Numbered from the stretch's first letter, positions 1-9,569 are shown. The stretch is DNA of 64,000 bases from Bartonella bacilliformis KC583 (GCF_000015445.1 NC_008783.1:1381022-1445021); one strand, 5' to 3'. Numbers and translations: made by a program. Notes: generated by a model from the sequence alone, not told the origin.

Positions 1-398
1 TCCAATGTCACTTCCATATTATAGCTTAGATCTGCACCACGTTCACGACCATCGCTTCGTTTCCGGTACCCACCCCCCATAACTTCGCCAAAGAAATCTT
101 CAAAAATATCAGCAAATCCACCACTTGCAGAAAATCCACCGCCAAATGGGCCAGCTCCTCCACGACTATTGTTGTCAAAAGCCGCATGACCAAACTTATC
201 ATATGCAGCCCGCTTTTGAGGATCTTTTAGAACTTCATAAGCTTCACCGATTTCTTTGAATTTCTGTTCCGCTTCTTTATCCCCTGGATTACGATCAGGA
301 TGATATTGCATTGCAAGTTTGCGAAAAGCAGATTTTAGCTTTTTATCATCACATTCACGTGTCACGCCAAGAACTGCATAATAATCGACTTTCATCAT
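1..398 (-). CDS. dnaJ: Chaperone protein DnaJ, N-terminal part (cut by window edge)
   Basis: This is the first ~132 codons of DnaJ (Hsp40), the co-chaperone that stimulates DnaK ATPase and delivers unfolded clients. The J domain is complete: it opens YYAVLGV, carries the diagnostic HPD tripeptide in YHPDRNPGD, and has the KRAAYDKFG end of helix IV. A Gly/Phe-rich linker ([10 protein letters not shown]) and the DIFEDFFGE segment follow. The zinc-finger and C-terminal domains lie outside the window. Two ATGs sit in tandem at 398 and 395; an AGGA motif lies a few bases upstream, so either could be used and the family usually begins at the second (MKVDYY). It lies downstream of dnaK on the same strand, about 155 bases away, the classic dnaK-dnaJ order. 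Confidence 0.97.
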   Translation of the reverse strand, partial: MMKVDYYAVLGVTRECDDKKLKSAFRKLAMQYHPDRNPGDKEAEQKFKEIGEAYEVLKDPQKRAAYDKFGHAAFDNNSRGGAGPFGGGFSASGGFADIFEDFFGEVMGGGYRKRSDGRERGADLSYNMEVTL

Positions 399-496
399 AT
401 ATTCCTGATAAATTTTCCGTTATTCATTTCATGAATAATATCTGTTTCAATGTATATTTGTCAGCAACAGAATGACAACTGCTCCCCAACAATAAA

Positions 497-522
497 CCCA
501 GCCTCATATTTCACGGGCTGGG
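497..522 (-). terminator. Hairpin between dnaK and dnaJ (attenuator or weak terminator)
   Basis: A perfect 7-bp GC-rich inverted repeat, CCCAGCC at 497-503 and GGCTGGG at 516-522, has a 12-base loop. Read in the direction of transcription (minus) it is followed by TTTATTG, a poor U tract. It lies 30 bases past the dnaK stop. It may cut or stabilise the dnaK message so that less dnaJ is made; that role is inferred. Confidence 0.6.
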
Positions 523-552
523 CTTATTAACCTATCAATCCATTGGTTTCAA

Positions 553-2448
553 CTATTTCTTTTTATCATTAATTTCTTCGAAATCAGCATCAACCACATC
601 ATCATTTGCTGAATCTGCTACAGCATCAGCCTCTGCAGATGCATTCGAAGCCTCATACATAGCTTGTCCGAGCTTCATACTGACTTCTGCTAATTTCTGC
701 ATTTTTGCTTTCACTTCTTCAGAATTGTCCCCGTCAAGAACAGCTTTCAAATCTGCTATTGCTGCTTCAATCTGACCTTTATCCTCAGCTGAGACCTTAT
801 CGCCATATTCAGTTAATGACTTTTCAGTTGAATGAATGAGGGCTTCTGCCTGATTTTTGGCTTCAACATTTTCACGACGCTTTTTATCCTCAGCAGCGTG
901 TGATTCCGCATCTTTAACCATATTTTCAATATCAGCATCACTTAAACCACCTGATGCCTGAATACGAATCTGATGCTCCTTACCAGTGCCTTTATCCTTA
1001 GCCGAAACATTCACAATACCATTTGCGTCAATATCAAAAGTAACCTCAATCTGAGGAACACCACGCGGTGCTGGTGGAATACCAACAAGGTCAAATTGAG
1101 CTAATAATTTGTTATCATTGGCCATTTCGCGTTCGCCTTGGAAAACACGAATAGTTACCGCATTTTGATTGTCATCAGCTGTTGAAAAAGTTTGAGATTT
1201 CTTAGTCGGAATGGTGGTATTACGTTCAATTAAACGTGTAAATACCCCTCCTAACGTTTCGATACCTAAAGAGAGAGGCGTAACATCCAGAAGCAAAACA
1301 TCTTTCACGTCACCTTGCAAAACCCCACCCTGAATTGCTGCACCCATCGCTACAACTTCATCAGGATTGACGCCTTTGTGGGGATCTTTACCGAAGAAGT
1401 TTTGCACTACTTCTTGAATCTTAGGCATGCGAGTCATACCACCCACCAAAACAACTTCGTCAATCTCACCAGCACGTAATCCTGCATCTTTCAATGCAGC
1501 TTTACAAGGTTCGATCGTGCGCTGCACCAAATCATCAACGAGAGATTCAAATTTTGCTCGGGTTAATTTCATCGTTAAGTGCTTAGGACCAGACTGGTCA
1601 GCGGTGATAAACGGTAAATTAACTTCAGTTTGCTGTGAAGAAGAAAGCTCAATTTTTGCTTTTTCTGCTGCTTCTTTCAAACGCTGTAAAGCCAATTTAT
1701 CATTTTTGAGATCAATTCCTTGTTCTTTCTTAAACTCATCGGCAAAATAGCTCACCAAGCACATGTCAAAGTCTTCACCACCTAAGAACGTATCCCCATT
1801 GGTTGACTTAACCTCAAAAACGCCATCTCCGATTTCAAGCACAGAAATATCAAACGTACCACCACCAAGATCGTACACAGCAATAGTTTTGCCATCTTTC
1901 TTATCCAAACCATAAGCCAAAGCAGCAGCTGTGGGCTCATTAATGATCCGTAACACTTCAAGCCCAGCAATTTTACCAGCATCTTTGGTAGCCTGACGCT
2001 GTGCATCATTGAAATAAGCAGGAACAGTGATAACAGCTTGCTCAACCTTTTCACCAAGATAAGATTCCGCTGTTTCTTTCATTTTTTGCAAAATCATTGC
2101 TGAAATTTGTGATGGAGAATATTTTTTACTGTTTTCCTCAACCCATGCGTCACCATTGTCACCTTTAACAATTTTGTAAGGTACAAGCGCTTTATCTTTC
2201 TCAACCATGGGATCATCAAAGCGGCGTCCAATCAAACGCTTAACTGCAAAAACTGTTCCTTCAGGGTTGGTAACTGCCTGTCGTTTAGCAGGTTGCCCCA
2301 CAAGTCGTTCACCACTATCAGTAAAAGCAACAACAGAAGGCGTTGTCCGTGCTCCTTCTGAATTTTCAATAACCTTTGCATTTTTGCCATCCATGACAGC
2401 AACACAAGAGTTGGTCGTCCCCAAATCAATACCAATTACTTTTGCCAT
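553..2448 (-). CDS. dnaK: Chaperone protein DnaK (Hsp70)
   Basis: Full-length 631-residue Hsp70. It binds exposed hydrophobic peptides in an ATP-controlled cycle with DnaJ and GrpE (GrpE is at 7113-7781). The nucleotide-binding domain begins [10 protein letters not shown] and contains the phosphate-2 motif [12 protein letters not shown] and the adenosine motif [10 protein letters not shown]. The substrate-binding domain includes [14 protein letters not shown]. The helical lid ends in an acidic tail, [12 protein letters not shown], close to the usual DnaK terminus. The ATG at 2448 has AGGAG-like purines upstream (TGGAGATT). Transcription probably starts from the RpoH-type promoter at 2584-2612, leaving a leader of about 130 bases. 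dnaJ follows. Confidence 0.99.
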   Translation of the reverse strand: MAKVIGIDLGTTNSCVAVMDGKNAKVIENSEGARTTPSVVAFTDSGERLVGQPAKRQAVTNPEGTVFAVKRLIGRRFDDPMVEKDKALVPYKIVKGDNGDAWVEENSKKYSPSQISAMILQKMKETAESYLGEKVEQAVITVPAYFNDAQRQATKDAGKIAGLEVLRIINEPTAAALAYGLDKKDGKTIAVYDLGGGTFDISVLEIGDGVFEVKSTNGDTFLGGEDFDMCLVSYFADEFKKEQGIDLKNDKLALQRLKEAAEKAKIELSSSQQTEVNLPFITADQSGPKHLTMKLTRAKFESLVDDLVQRTIEPCKAALKDAGLRAGEIDEVVLVGGMTRMPKIQEVVQNFFGKDPHKGVNPDEVVAMGAAIQGGVLQGDVKDVLLLDVTPLSLGIETLGGVFTRLIERNTTIPTKKSQTFSTADDNQNAVTIRVFQGEREMANDNKLLAQFDLVGIPPAPRGVPQIEVTFDIDANGIVNVSAKDKGTGKEHQIRIQASGGLSDADIENMVKDAESHAAEDKKRRENVEAKNQAEALIHSTEKSLTEYGDKVSAEDKGQIEAAIADLKAVLDGDNSEEVKAKMQKLAEVSMKLGQAMYEASNASAEADAVADSANDDVVDADFEEINDKKK

Positions 2449-2583
2449 ATTTTAATCTCCATTCAGCAAGCTGTCTAAATCTTTATTAAGCATCTTTCCA
2501 AAACAGCTCCTTATTATTCAACGCCCATATTTAACTCCAAATCACATACAATAATTTGAGAATCACAACGAGTCTTTTTTGGT

Positions 2584-2612
2584 ATATAAGAACAGCCTTT
2601 CATCCCTACAAG
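2584..2612 (-). promoter_or_regulatory. RpoH (sigma-32) type heat-shock promoter of dnaK
   Basis: On the minus strand CTTG (2612-2609) is followed by an 18-base spacer and CTTATAT (2590-2584). This fits the alphaproteobacterial RpoH consensus CTTG-N17/18-CYTATNT at every fixed position. It lies 136 bases upstream of the dnaK start. The match is seen directly; use by RpoH is inferred from the consensus and from dnaK being a standard RpoH target. Confidence 0.75.
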
Positions 2613-3230
2613 AGAATAACAAAAAAACATTCTTAAAATGAAAATTTTCTTTTAAAATAAGTATTTCTACTGCTTTAAACACCATAGGCACAGATATCAT
2701 AGCACATCTTATCTTCAATTCTCACAAAAATGTGAATGCACTATAAAGATTAGAAAAATAAAAGCTATTGTCTAATTTTCGCTTGGTGTTTTATCTCTCA
2801 AAATTACAAAAAATACTTAAATGAAAACTTTGTGAAAGTATATTTTTCAAACAATAAATCTACAAAAAATAGAACATATTTAATCAGATTTACACTAATC
2901 AACAATCCCTGTATTCGTCAATAAATACAGAAAATTCTGCATTTATTGTAGTATTAAATGCATTTTTTGAAGAAAAACTGAAAATCAGCTGCTATAAATT
3001 TCTCTATATATCCTTTTAAAGTTACAGATATGCAAAAAAGAACTGGCTATTCTTAATGAATTTTCTTAACTATTTTAATTTTTCAAGCCAATATAATTTG
3101 AACAATACCATCTTTCATGCTTATATAAGCAAAGGCTCAGTTCAAAATACAAGAAAGCATTGATAAAGTAAGTTCAATGCCTGAGGATTCAGCCAATGAC
3201 AACATTTATTGTTTGCAGAATGGAAAATTT
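2613..3230. other. Intergenic stretch, no gene recognised
   Basis: About 620 AT-rich bases lie between the dnaK promoter and the copper chaperone gene. There are many short A/T runs, no long open frame, no tRNA-like arms and no recognisable gene remnant. It probably contains the promoter of the plus-strand gene, but no clear -35/-10 pair stands out. Confidence 0.6.
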
Positions 3231-3749
3231 ATGTCTACACCGATTGCTCACGTACAATATGCATTCAAAAAGCTTGTCACCAGCATTTGGTATATTGTTC
3301 TTATCTCTGTTTTTGTAACTTTACCTATAACTGCAAACGCTCACCAGTATAAAATTGGTGATATAGAAATCGTGCATCCTTGGACACGTACAACGTTAAA
3401 GGGTACAAAAGTCAGCAGTGGTTATTTTCACATTATTAACCACGGAAATACTCCCGATCGACTCATCTCTGTTGAAACGGATGGAGTAAAAACAACAGAA
3501 ATTCATTCTATGGCAATTAATAATGATATTATGCAAATGAAACACCTCACCAATGGTATTGAAATTCCAGGATCTGGCGAAATTAAACTGAAACCTGGTG
3601 GTGATCATATAATGTTCATGGGACTTTCACAACCATTCCAAAAAGGTGACAAAATCAATGCAAAGTTGACATTTGAAAAAGCTGGTGTCATTGATATTTA
3701 CTTTAATGTAGATGCTTCACATAATTATCCAACCCCTATAACACACTGA
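3231..3749 (+). CDS. Periplasmic copper chaperone, PCu(A)C family
   Basis: A 172-residue secreted protein of the PCu(A)C (DUF461) family, which carries Cu(I) in the periplasm and helps build the CuA centre of cytochrome oxidase. An N-terminal signal segment (KKLVTSIWY...TLPITANA) is followed by mature sequence beginning HQYKIGDIEI. The family's copper ligands are visible: His and Met in EIHSMA, Met in IMQMKHL, and the late His/Met pair in GGDHIMFMGL. An earlier in-frame ATG at 3177 would add 18 residues; I prefer 3231 because it gives a normal-length signal peptide, though neither start has a strong ribosome binding site. No other copper or oxidase-assembly gene is adjacent. Confidence 0.85.
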   Translation: MSTPIAHVQYAFKKLVTSIWYIVLISVFVTLPITANAHQYKIGDIEIVHPWTRTTLKGTKVSSGYFHIINHGNTPDRLISVETDGVKTTEIHSMAINNDIMQMKHLTNGIEIPGSGEIKLKPGGDHIMFMGLSQPFQKGDKINAKLTFEKAGVIDIYFNVDASHNYPTPITH

Positions 3750-4362
3750 AAAACATAGAATAAAATTCTATATTCTCCCTTAGCTTAAGCATAGATTAAA
3801 ATGAGCAGTCTACTATTATAAAAAGATTATTCACCAATTTGTTAAGCTTGAGCGCATTTCAGACACGCACAGAATTTTTCTAAGATTAAGCTTCATCAAG
3901 CAAATTTAGTGTAAAACTCTCGCATTCAAAATTGTCTCTTTCAGTTTAATGATGACCAATATCAACCATTTCAAAAAAATAAAACCCCATTCATCTTTTT
4001 TCATAGGAGGATGGTGGCCTTTTGGCCTTACCATAACAGTATTTTCTCTCACTATTTTAAATATATAGGCAGATTCTATAAACTTGAATTATTGAAAATA
4101 ACTCCATCTACTTCTTAGACGAAAACTGTAGTAAATTTCGACAAAAAAACATCACAATAGAATTTTCTAATCTGTATAGGAATCTTAATTAGCAAAAAAA
4201 CATTAAAAATTTGCAAAATAAAATAGCTTTTCACTGTGAAAATGAAAGATCTTTGACTCTGCCACAATTTGCACCATATTTGTTTTGCAAAAAAAATGTA
4301 AATCTCCATATAATTTAGTGTGGTCAATGTCTTATTAAAGAAACAGAGAGGTTCAGGAAGCC
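3750..4362. other. Intergenic stretch upstream of batR
   Basis: These 613 AT-rich bases precede batR. They hold a candidate 39-codon open frame (3949-4068, listed separately) and a bulged GC hairpin at 4011-4033 (ATGGT-GGCC, TTTT loop, GGCC-TT-ACCAT). The batR leader and promoter should lie here, but no promoter stands out by eye. Confidence 0.5.
3949..4068 (+). CDS. Candidate small membrane protein (39 aa)
   Basis: The open frame starts at tandem ATGs (3949, 3952) and runs to TAG at 4066-4068. The first ~17 residues are polar and basic (NHFKKIKPHSS). The rest is a single hydrophobic segment containing GGWWPFGL and ending FSLTILNI, as in a one-pass small membrane protein. No Shine-Dalgarno sequence is visible and I recognise no family. 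It may equally be a chance frame or the remains of a larger gene. Confidence 0.25.
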   Translation: MMTNINHFKKIKPHSSFFIGGWWPFGLTITVFSLTILNI

Positions 4363-5085
4363 ATGAAGAATACTCCAACAGTCACCCAAACGATTGTACT
4401 TGTTGATGACGACCGCAATATTTTGACATCTTTATCTTTTGCGCTCGAAACAGAAGGGTATCGCGTTGAAAGCTACACAAATGGAGTATCTGCACTTAAA
4501 TCTTTAACACTGCATCCTCCACATTTAGCTATTTTTGATATTAAAATGCCACGTATGGATGGTATGGAACTTCTGCGTCGACTACGCCAAAAATCTGATA
4601 TTCCAGTTATCTTTCTTACCTCTAAAGATGATGAAATTGACGAACTTTTTGGCCTCAAAATGGGAGCGGATGATTTTATTACCAAACCTTTCTCTCAACG
4701 TCTTCTCATCGAGAGAGTCAAAGCTATTTTGCGCCGTTTCAACGCTCGTAACCAACCGGTACCAACAGGTGTATCCCCTACCTCTTCCTTTAAACGAGGA
4801 GACCTGATAATGGATCAAGAACGCCACACCTGTACATGGAAAGATAGACCTGTTATCTTAACGGTCACAGAATTTCTGATTCTTCAAACCTTAGCACAAC
4901 GTCCGGGAGTGGTTAAAAGTCGTGATGCTTTAATGGATGCCGCCTATAACGATCAAGTCTATGTAGATGATCGGACTATCGATAGTCACATTAAGCGTTT
5001 ACGTAAAAAATTTAAACAAGTGGATGATGATTTTGCAATGATTGAAACACTTTATGGTGTAGGTTATCGTTTTCATGACGTGTAA
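4363..5085 (+). CDS. batR: Response regulator BatR (ChvI/ExoI family, OmpR type)
   Basis: A 240-residue cytoplasmic transcription factor with a receiver domain and an OmpR/PhoB winged helix. In the receiver (about residues 10-125) the acidic pocket DDD is at 15-17, the phospho-acceptor is Asp59 in FDIKMP, and the late Lys lies in FITKPFS. The DNA-binding domain ends with the recognition region [16 protein letters not shown] and GVGYRF. It closely resembles ChvI of Agrobacterium/Brucella (BvrR); the Bartonella orthologue is BatR, known to activate the VirB/D4 secretion system and effector genes inside the host. An AGGAAG ribosome binding site precedes the ATG. The partner kinase batS follows 30 bases downstream. 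Confidence 0.95.
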   Translation: MKNTPTVTQTIVLVDDDRNILTSLSFALETEGYRVESYTNGVSALKSLTLHPPHLAIFDIKMPRMDGMELLRRLRQKSDIPVIFLTSKDDEIDELFGLKMGADDFITKPFSQRLLIERVKAILRRFNARNQPVPTGVSPTSSFKRGDLIMDQERHTCTWKDRPVILTVTEFLILQTLAQRPGVVKSRDALMDAAYNDQVYVDDRTIDSHIKRLRKKFKQVDDDFAMIETLYGVGYRFHDV

Positions 5086-5115
5086 AACCATTTCACTGAA
5101 AAAGCTTGCGTAACA

Positions 5116-6948
5116 ATGAAACTAATGAAAAAGAACATTCAACCAAGCACTCTTACAAACGAAACGCCAAGTGCTCTTCCTCCAACACGTCTTTTCATAC
5201 TAGCTGATTTGCATCAGCGGATACAGAGCCTCTTTAAAAAATTATTTCTTTCCAGCCTTACACGCCGTATTGTCATTTTAAACCTTGCTGCTCTTGGTGT
5301 TCTGGTTACAAGTATTTTATACCTTAATCAATTTCGTGATGGTTTAATTGAAGCGAAAATTGAAAGTTTGCGTACTCAAGGAAAAATTATTGCCGGAGCT
5401 ATTGCTGCTTCTGCAACAGTAGATACAAATTCTATTTTAATTGATCCTCAAAAGCTTCTAGAGTTACAAATTGGAGAAAGTGTTGCTCCAACACCTCAAT
5501 CAACGGACTCTTGGGATTTCCCTATTAATCCTGAACAAATTGCACCATTATTACGCCGACTCATCGCACCCGAAACAACAAGAGCGCGTATCTATGACCG
5601 TGATGCCACTTTGCTTCTTGATTCACGTGTTCTTTATTCTAGTGGCAAAGTTTTCAGCTATGATTTACCACCTATTGAAACCAAAGAAACCCTATGGAAA
5701 TCTCTATGTTCATGGTTTTCAAATACACTTTATGGCAATGGTCTTGCCCTTGATAGAGAGAAAGCCAAAGGTTACGTCGATATCCACCCGGAAGTTTACC
5801 AAGCATTAAATGGCTCTTCCGCGACCGCTAAACGACGTAACAGGCAAGGTCAATTAATTGTTTCAGTTGCTGTTCCTGTTCAGCGTTATCGTGCAGTCGT
5901 GGGTGCTCTTCTTCTTTCAACCCTTGGTTCAGATATTGATGATATCGTAAAAGGTGAAAGACTCGTAATTTTTAAAGTTTTTGCGGTCGTTGGGAGTGTT
6001 CTTTTAGTACTTTCCCTATTTTTAGCGCATACAATTGCTCATCCATTGAGCAAACTATCTGCTTCTGCCAATCGTGTACGTCATGGTAACAACAAACGAA
6101 TAGAAATTCCTGATTTTTCCGAACGTGAAGATGAAATTGGTCATCTTTCAACTTCTATATGTGATATGACAAATGCTCTTTACATGCGCATTGAAGCCAT
6201 TGAACGTTTTGCTGCAGATGTAAGCCATGAGCTAAAAAATCCTCTCACTTCGCTACGAAGCGCTGTCGAAACGCTACCACTAACTAAAAATAAAGAAACA
6301 CAGGAAAAATTGCTTAAAATTATTCAACATGATATCCGCCGTCTTGATCGTTTAATTACTGATATTTCTGATGCTTCACGATTAGATGCAGAACTTGCCC
6401 GTGAAACTGCACAAATCGTCGATATGAATCTACTTTTGGAAAACCTCATCCACGCTGTTCGTGAAGTATATTCTAGTCAACAAACAATCGATATCAATCT
6501 TAATATCGTTCCCCATCCTCACGATAAGCATTACTTTGTTTTAGGGTATGAATTACGGTTAGGTCAGGTTATTTCTAATCTCCTTGCGAATGCACGTTCC
6601 TTCGTTCCTCATGATAACGGAAAAATTTGGATTACTATGACAGGTAAAGCTTCCACGCTTATTTTAACAGTTGAAGATAATGGCCCTGGTATTCGTTCAG
6701 AGAATATTAATCATATTTTTGAACGTTTTTATACTGACCGACCAAATGAAGATGCATTTGGACAAAATTCAGGACTGGGTCTTTTTATTAGTCGGCAAAT
6801 TATTGAAGCTCATAATGGAACGCTCACCGCTGAAAATATTATTGATCCTACCCTTGAAAATAGCAAAATTGGTGCGCGATTTATCATTATGCTTCCCCTT
6901 GCAAAGGTAAATTCTCTAAGTGAAGCAAAAAACAGAACAACAAAGTGA
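5116..6948 (+). CDS. batS: Sensor histidine kinase BatS (ChvG family)
   Basis: A 610-residue inner-membrane histidine kinase, partner of BatR. It has an N-terminal cytoplasmic tail, TM1 around residues 50-72, a periplasmic sensing domain of about 200 residues, TM2 around 288-312, a HAMP linker, a HisKA domain with phospho-acceptor His371 in VSHELKNPL, and an HATPase domain with N box NLLANARSF, G1 box DNGPGI and G2 box GLGLFIS. The architecture is that of ChvG/BvrS, which senses acid or host conditions. In many related bacteria hprK and a PTS EIIA gene follow chvG; here the strand changes and grpE comes next, so that linkage is broken. Confidence 0.95.
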   Translation: MKLMKKNIQPSTLTNETPSALPPTRLFILADLHQRIQSLFKKLFLSSLTRRIVILNLAALGVLVTSILYLNQFRDGLIEAKIESLRTQGKIIAGAIAASATVDTNSILIDPQKLLELQIGESVAPTPQSTDSWDFPINPEQIAPLLRRLIAPETTRARIYDRDATLLLDSRVLYSSGKVFSYDLPPIETKETLWKSLCSWFSNTLYGNGLALDREKAKGYVDIHPEVYQALNGSSATAKRRNRQGQLIVSVAVPVQRYRAVVGALLLSTLGSDIDDIVKGERLVIFKVFAVVGSVLLVLSLFLAHTIAHPLSKLSASANRVRHGNNKRIEIPDFSEREDEIGHLSTSICDMTNALYMRIEAIERFAADVSHELKNPLTSLRSAVETLPLTKNKETQEKLLKIIQHDIRRLDRLITDISDASRLDAELARETAQIVDMNLLLENLIHAVREVYSSQQTIDINLNIVPHPHDKHYFVLGYELRLGQVISNLLANARSFVPHDNGKIWITMTGKASTLILTVEDNGPGIRSENINHIFERFYTDRPNEDAFGQNSGLGLFISRQIIEAHNGTLTAENIIDPTLENSKIGARFIIMLPLAKVNSLSEAKNRTTK

Positions 6949-6997
6949 AAAACTTACACACAAATCCCTTTCAACAGGAAGAGAAAAGTCTATCAGC

Positions 6998-7018
6998 GGG
7001 GCAGCTTCTACGCGCCCC
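6998..7018 (+). terminator. Possible weak terminator hairpin after batS
   Basis: GGGGC (6998-7002) and GCCCC (7014-7018) can pair across an 11-base loop, about 50 bases after the batS stop and before the convergent grpE end. The following bases are not a good T run, so this is weak. Confidence 0.3.
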
Positions 7019-7112
7019 CTCTAAGATTTATCAACCATCAAAATAAACACCCTTAATAGCATAAAAGTCAACAACAACGCAGCTTCACACTAAAAATGCT
7101 TTATTAATATTT

Positions 7113-7781
7113 TCATGCCGAATCGGCCTCTGTGGAATTTTCTTTAGGCCCCCCCTTAGCCACACCAACCATTGCTGGGCGCAAAACACGCTCACCAATG
7201 ATATAACCGGCTTGAACAACCTGTTGTACAGTATTATCTGGAACATCAGAATTGGAAATTTCAAACATTGCCTGATGAAAATTAGGATCAAATTTTTGCC
7301 CTTCTGGACAAATTTTCTTCACTCCATGATGTTCTAGAGCGGCCATCATCGCACGTTCAGTCATTTCCACACCTTCAGCTAACATTTTTAAATTTGTATC
7401 ACTTTCACGTGCATCCGCTGGAATAGCCTCCAAAGCACGATTAAGATTATCAGAAACAGACAACATATCACGAGCAAAATTGGCAATTGAATAAATTTTT
7501 GCATCAGCTACATCACGTATCGTACGACGCCGAAGATTTTCCATATCTGCAGCAAGACGCAAAAATTGATCCTTCAGTTCTTTATTTTCATCCTGTAAAG
7601 TGGCTAAAAGATCCGTAGACTCATTTTTTTCTTCTTCAACGTCTGCGCATACTTCTTCTTTTCCTCTGTGCATTTTTAAAAGCTCATCAGCAGCCTGTTT
7701 AAGGGTATCACGATCAGCTGGATTTTTTAAATCGCAATTTTCAAATGAAGCGTCAGTAAATTTGTTTTTTTCATCAAACAT
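7113..7781 (-). CDS. grpE: Nucleotide exchange factor GrpE
   Basis: A 222-residue cytoplasmic dimeric exchange factor that releases ADP from DnaK. A long charged N-terminal region of coiled-coil character ([19 protein letters not shown]) leads into the GrpE signature segment [10 protein letters not shown], the four-helix part, and the C-terminal beta domain with [11 protein letters not shown] and the [15 protein letters not shown] signature. AAAGGAA lies ahead of the ATG. Upstream in related bacteria is hrcA in the same operon; here hrcA is a pseudogene. A CTTG (7846-7843) 18 bases from a TCGATAT resembles an RpoH site only poorly. Confidence 0.97.
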   Translation of the reverse strand: MFDEKNKFTDASFENCDLKNPADRDTLKQAADELLKMHRGKEEVCADVEEEKNESTDLLATLQDENKELKDQFLRLAADMENLRRRTIRDVADAKIYSIANFARDMLSVSDNLNRALEAIPADARESDTNLKMLAEGVEMTERAMMAALEHHGVKKICPEGQKFDPNFHQAMFEISNSDVPDNTVQQVVQAGYIIGERVLRPAMVGVAKGGPKENSTEADSA

Positions 7782-7905
7782 AAAAGTTGCATTCCTTTAT
7801 AAGGTTTATTGCTCTTGATATCGAAATTTTGTCATCAAAAATCAAGAAGTATTTGTGCATCTTAACACGAATGAATATCTATCAACAAAATGCTTAACAC
7901 ACACA

Positions 7906-9000
7906 CTAATGCAGCAGATACATAAGCTGAACTATATAATTAACTATAGGCTCAATTCTTGCATAATTAAGCTGTGTTGGCCCAATAATGCCTAGAGCAC
8001 CACACCCTTGCTTGTGCATCACAATAAGGCACTACCCACTAGACGAAGGGCCAGAAAGCAAAAATAACTTATTTTCTAAATTAATAAAAATACGCACTCC
8101 TAAACCGTCATCTGCCAAATCAAGCAGCTATTATGCCATACTTTCACGTGTTTCAAGATCATTAATAAATATTTCAACCGCTCTAAATCTTCTCCTACCC
8201 TTATATACTCAAGCAAATTGCTCCGCCTACAAACGATAAGATGCATCTTATGATCTGCGTCTTGTCCTCCTCAAAGAGCTACCCGGTCTCAACAAGATGA
8301 TGAGACAATTCATCAAGAGCGCCCGTGTTTTTTAAGCATGAGCACTCAATTTCTATTTTAGCTTCACTGGAGTGTACAACTCTGAATATGGACATTGAGA
8401 AATTTTTTTGCTTTTGTCACTTTTGTCAATTGTATGTGCATGGATAACACCTTCTGGTAAACGAATAATGCGATTTTCAACCTCGCCTTTTTCTATCATC
8501 AAAACCGCAAGAATAAGCTCTCCATCAAGACGTACAAATTCGACATGCTTCAATGTCCTTTCATGTTTCATCGCTAAAATCAACCCAATCCTGCGCGACA
8601 AACCTGAGAGAATTCGGCTATCTTGGGTTAAAAAATATTCCACAGATTGTGCATAACCAACCTCTTTTGAGAGACGTGTCAATATTTTCACGCTTTTCAA
8701 TGAGGTAAATCACTTAACTTCCGTAAATGCATCAACAAAAAATCGTAATCCTGATGTGTTGGCATTCATCCTGCAAATACATGAGGTGCATAGATTAAAC
8801 TCAGATGATGAAAACCTCTCACCACATTACGAATCGTCCCAGACGATAAGTTTTATTATAAAAATTGTGAAAAATTACGCGATCCCACAGGTTCACCATC
8901 ATTAAGATAAACTTCAACAATGTGGCGAAAAATATCAAGAGAACGCTCATCTAGTCCTTCTAATTCATTAGCAATAGATGTTATTTTACTACTCTTGCGT
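7906..9000 (-). pseudogene. hrcA: Heat-inducible transcription repressor HrcA, decayed
   Basis: Almost the whole of HrcA can be traced on the minus strand but with stops and frameshifts. From N to C terminus: the helix-turn-helix start (GLDERS, then [14 protein letters not shown]) near 8880-8960; TIRNV and LIYAPH near 8780-8850 in shifted frames; an intact middle at 8353-8700 with LKHVEFVRLDGE and VENRIIRLPEGV; FINDLETRES and GVRIFINLENKLF near 8050-8190; and the typical tail ALGIIGPTQLNYARIEP ending at a stop at 7906. TAA/TAG codons interrupt several joints and no single frame covers more than 115 codons. HrcA normally represses groE/dnaK through CIRCE operators. It lies between grpE and rdgB, its expected place. 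Confidence 0.9.
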
Positions 9001-9104
9001 CACCGTTGAAAAATATCTTCCTCTTACATAATTTTTTCTAAAATCTGGTCAAATAACCTAAATCAGTCTGAGAAACACACTATTTTATTGTATAAAGTAC
9101 CATT

Positions 9105-9536
9105 CATTGCAAATGAGAAAAGTAATTTATGTGTTTTTTAATCACTACTCTTTAATTAAACTCAAACGCTTGCTTTTGAATGATATATTAAAAGATGTAC
9201 AAAGGGATAACATTTATAAAATTTGATAATACCCACATTTTATAATTGTTTGCACTCATTGCAAACATAGAAAATATACGCTCCACGACAAAATCTTTAA
9301 AAACCCTCTTGATACAAAATTCTTACGATTTCTACAAAAAACACCCGTTATTGATTTTAATTATAATAATTTATAAACATCAAACCGATTAACGCTGATA
9401 CGACAGTATATAAAATTCTTGTAAATGTTAAGGAAACCACTAAAAATGAGCTTTCAGTAACGCTACATTTGCCATTTTATCAAACTGGTATTGCCGAGCG
9501 TTTTACCCTGTCAAAACAAACCTCTTTACTCAAATA
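9105..9536 (+). pseudogene. rph: RNase PH remnant, heavily deleted
   Basis: Short islands of RNase PH sequence occur in the right order on the plus strand, in the slot rph occupies between hrcA and rdgB in related bacteria. LQMRKV (9107-9124) matches the N-terminal DQMRKV region. IKFDNTHIL (9216-9242), followed at once by a stop, matches the IKFGDTHVLCTAS region. TPVIDFNY (9341-9364) matches the QPVIDLDY region near the C terminus. More than half the ~240-residue gene is gone. Each island is short, so the call rests on their order and position. Confidence 0.5.
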
Positions 9537-9569
9537 AACAATGAATTCCTCATTTTAGGAGAAGTAGGC

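Noticed and set aside
553..2455. Several open frames on both strands inside dnaK
   Set aside because: They are antisense or out-of-frame shadows of a highly conserved gene and show no family features or ribosome binding sites.
4115..4378. Minus-strand 87-codon frame upstream of batR
   Set aside because: AT-rich frame running antisense into the batR start; no motif or ribosome binding site.
7817..7846. Possible RpoH promoter upstream of grpE
   Set aside because: CTTG is present at 18-base spacing but the -10 reads TCGATAT, with two mismatches to CYTATNT; kept only as a remark.
8334..8375. GAGCACTC string near the hrcA fossil, resembling half of a CIRCE operator
   Set aside because: The second half (GAGTGCTAA) at 9-base spacing is absent, and it lies inside the hrcA pseudogene.
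9101..9280. Two similar stretches, ATTCATTGCAAA (9103) and CTCATTGCAAA (9256), suggesting a repeat
   Set aside because: Only about 10 bases are shared and the first falls in the rph remnant; too short in AT-rich DNA to claim a repeat.
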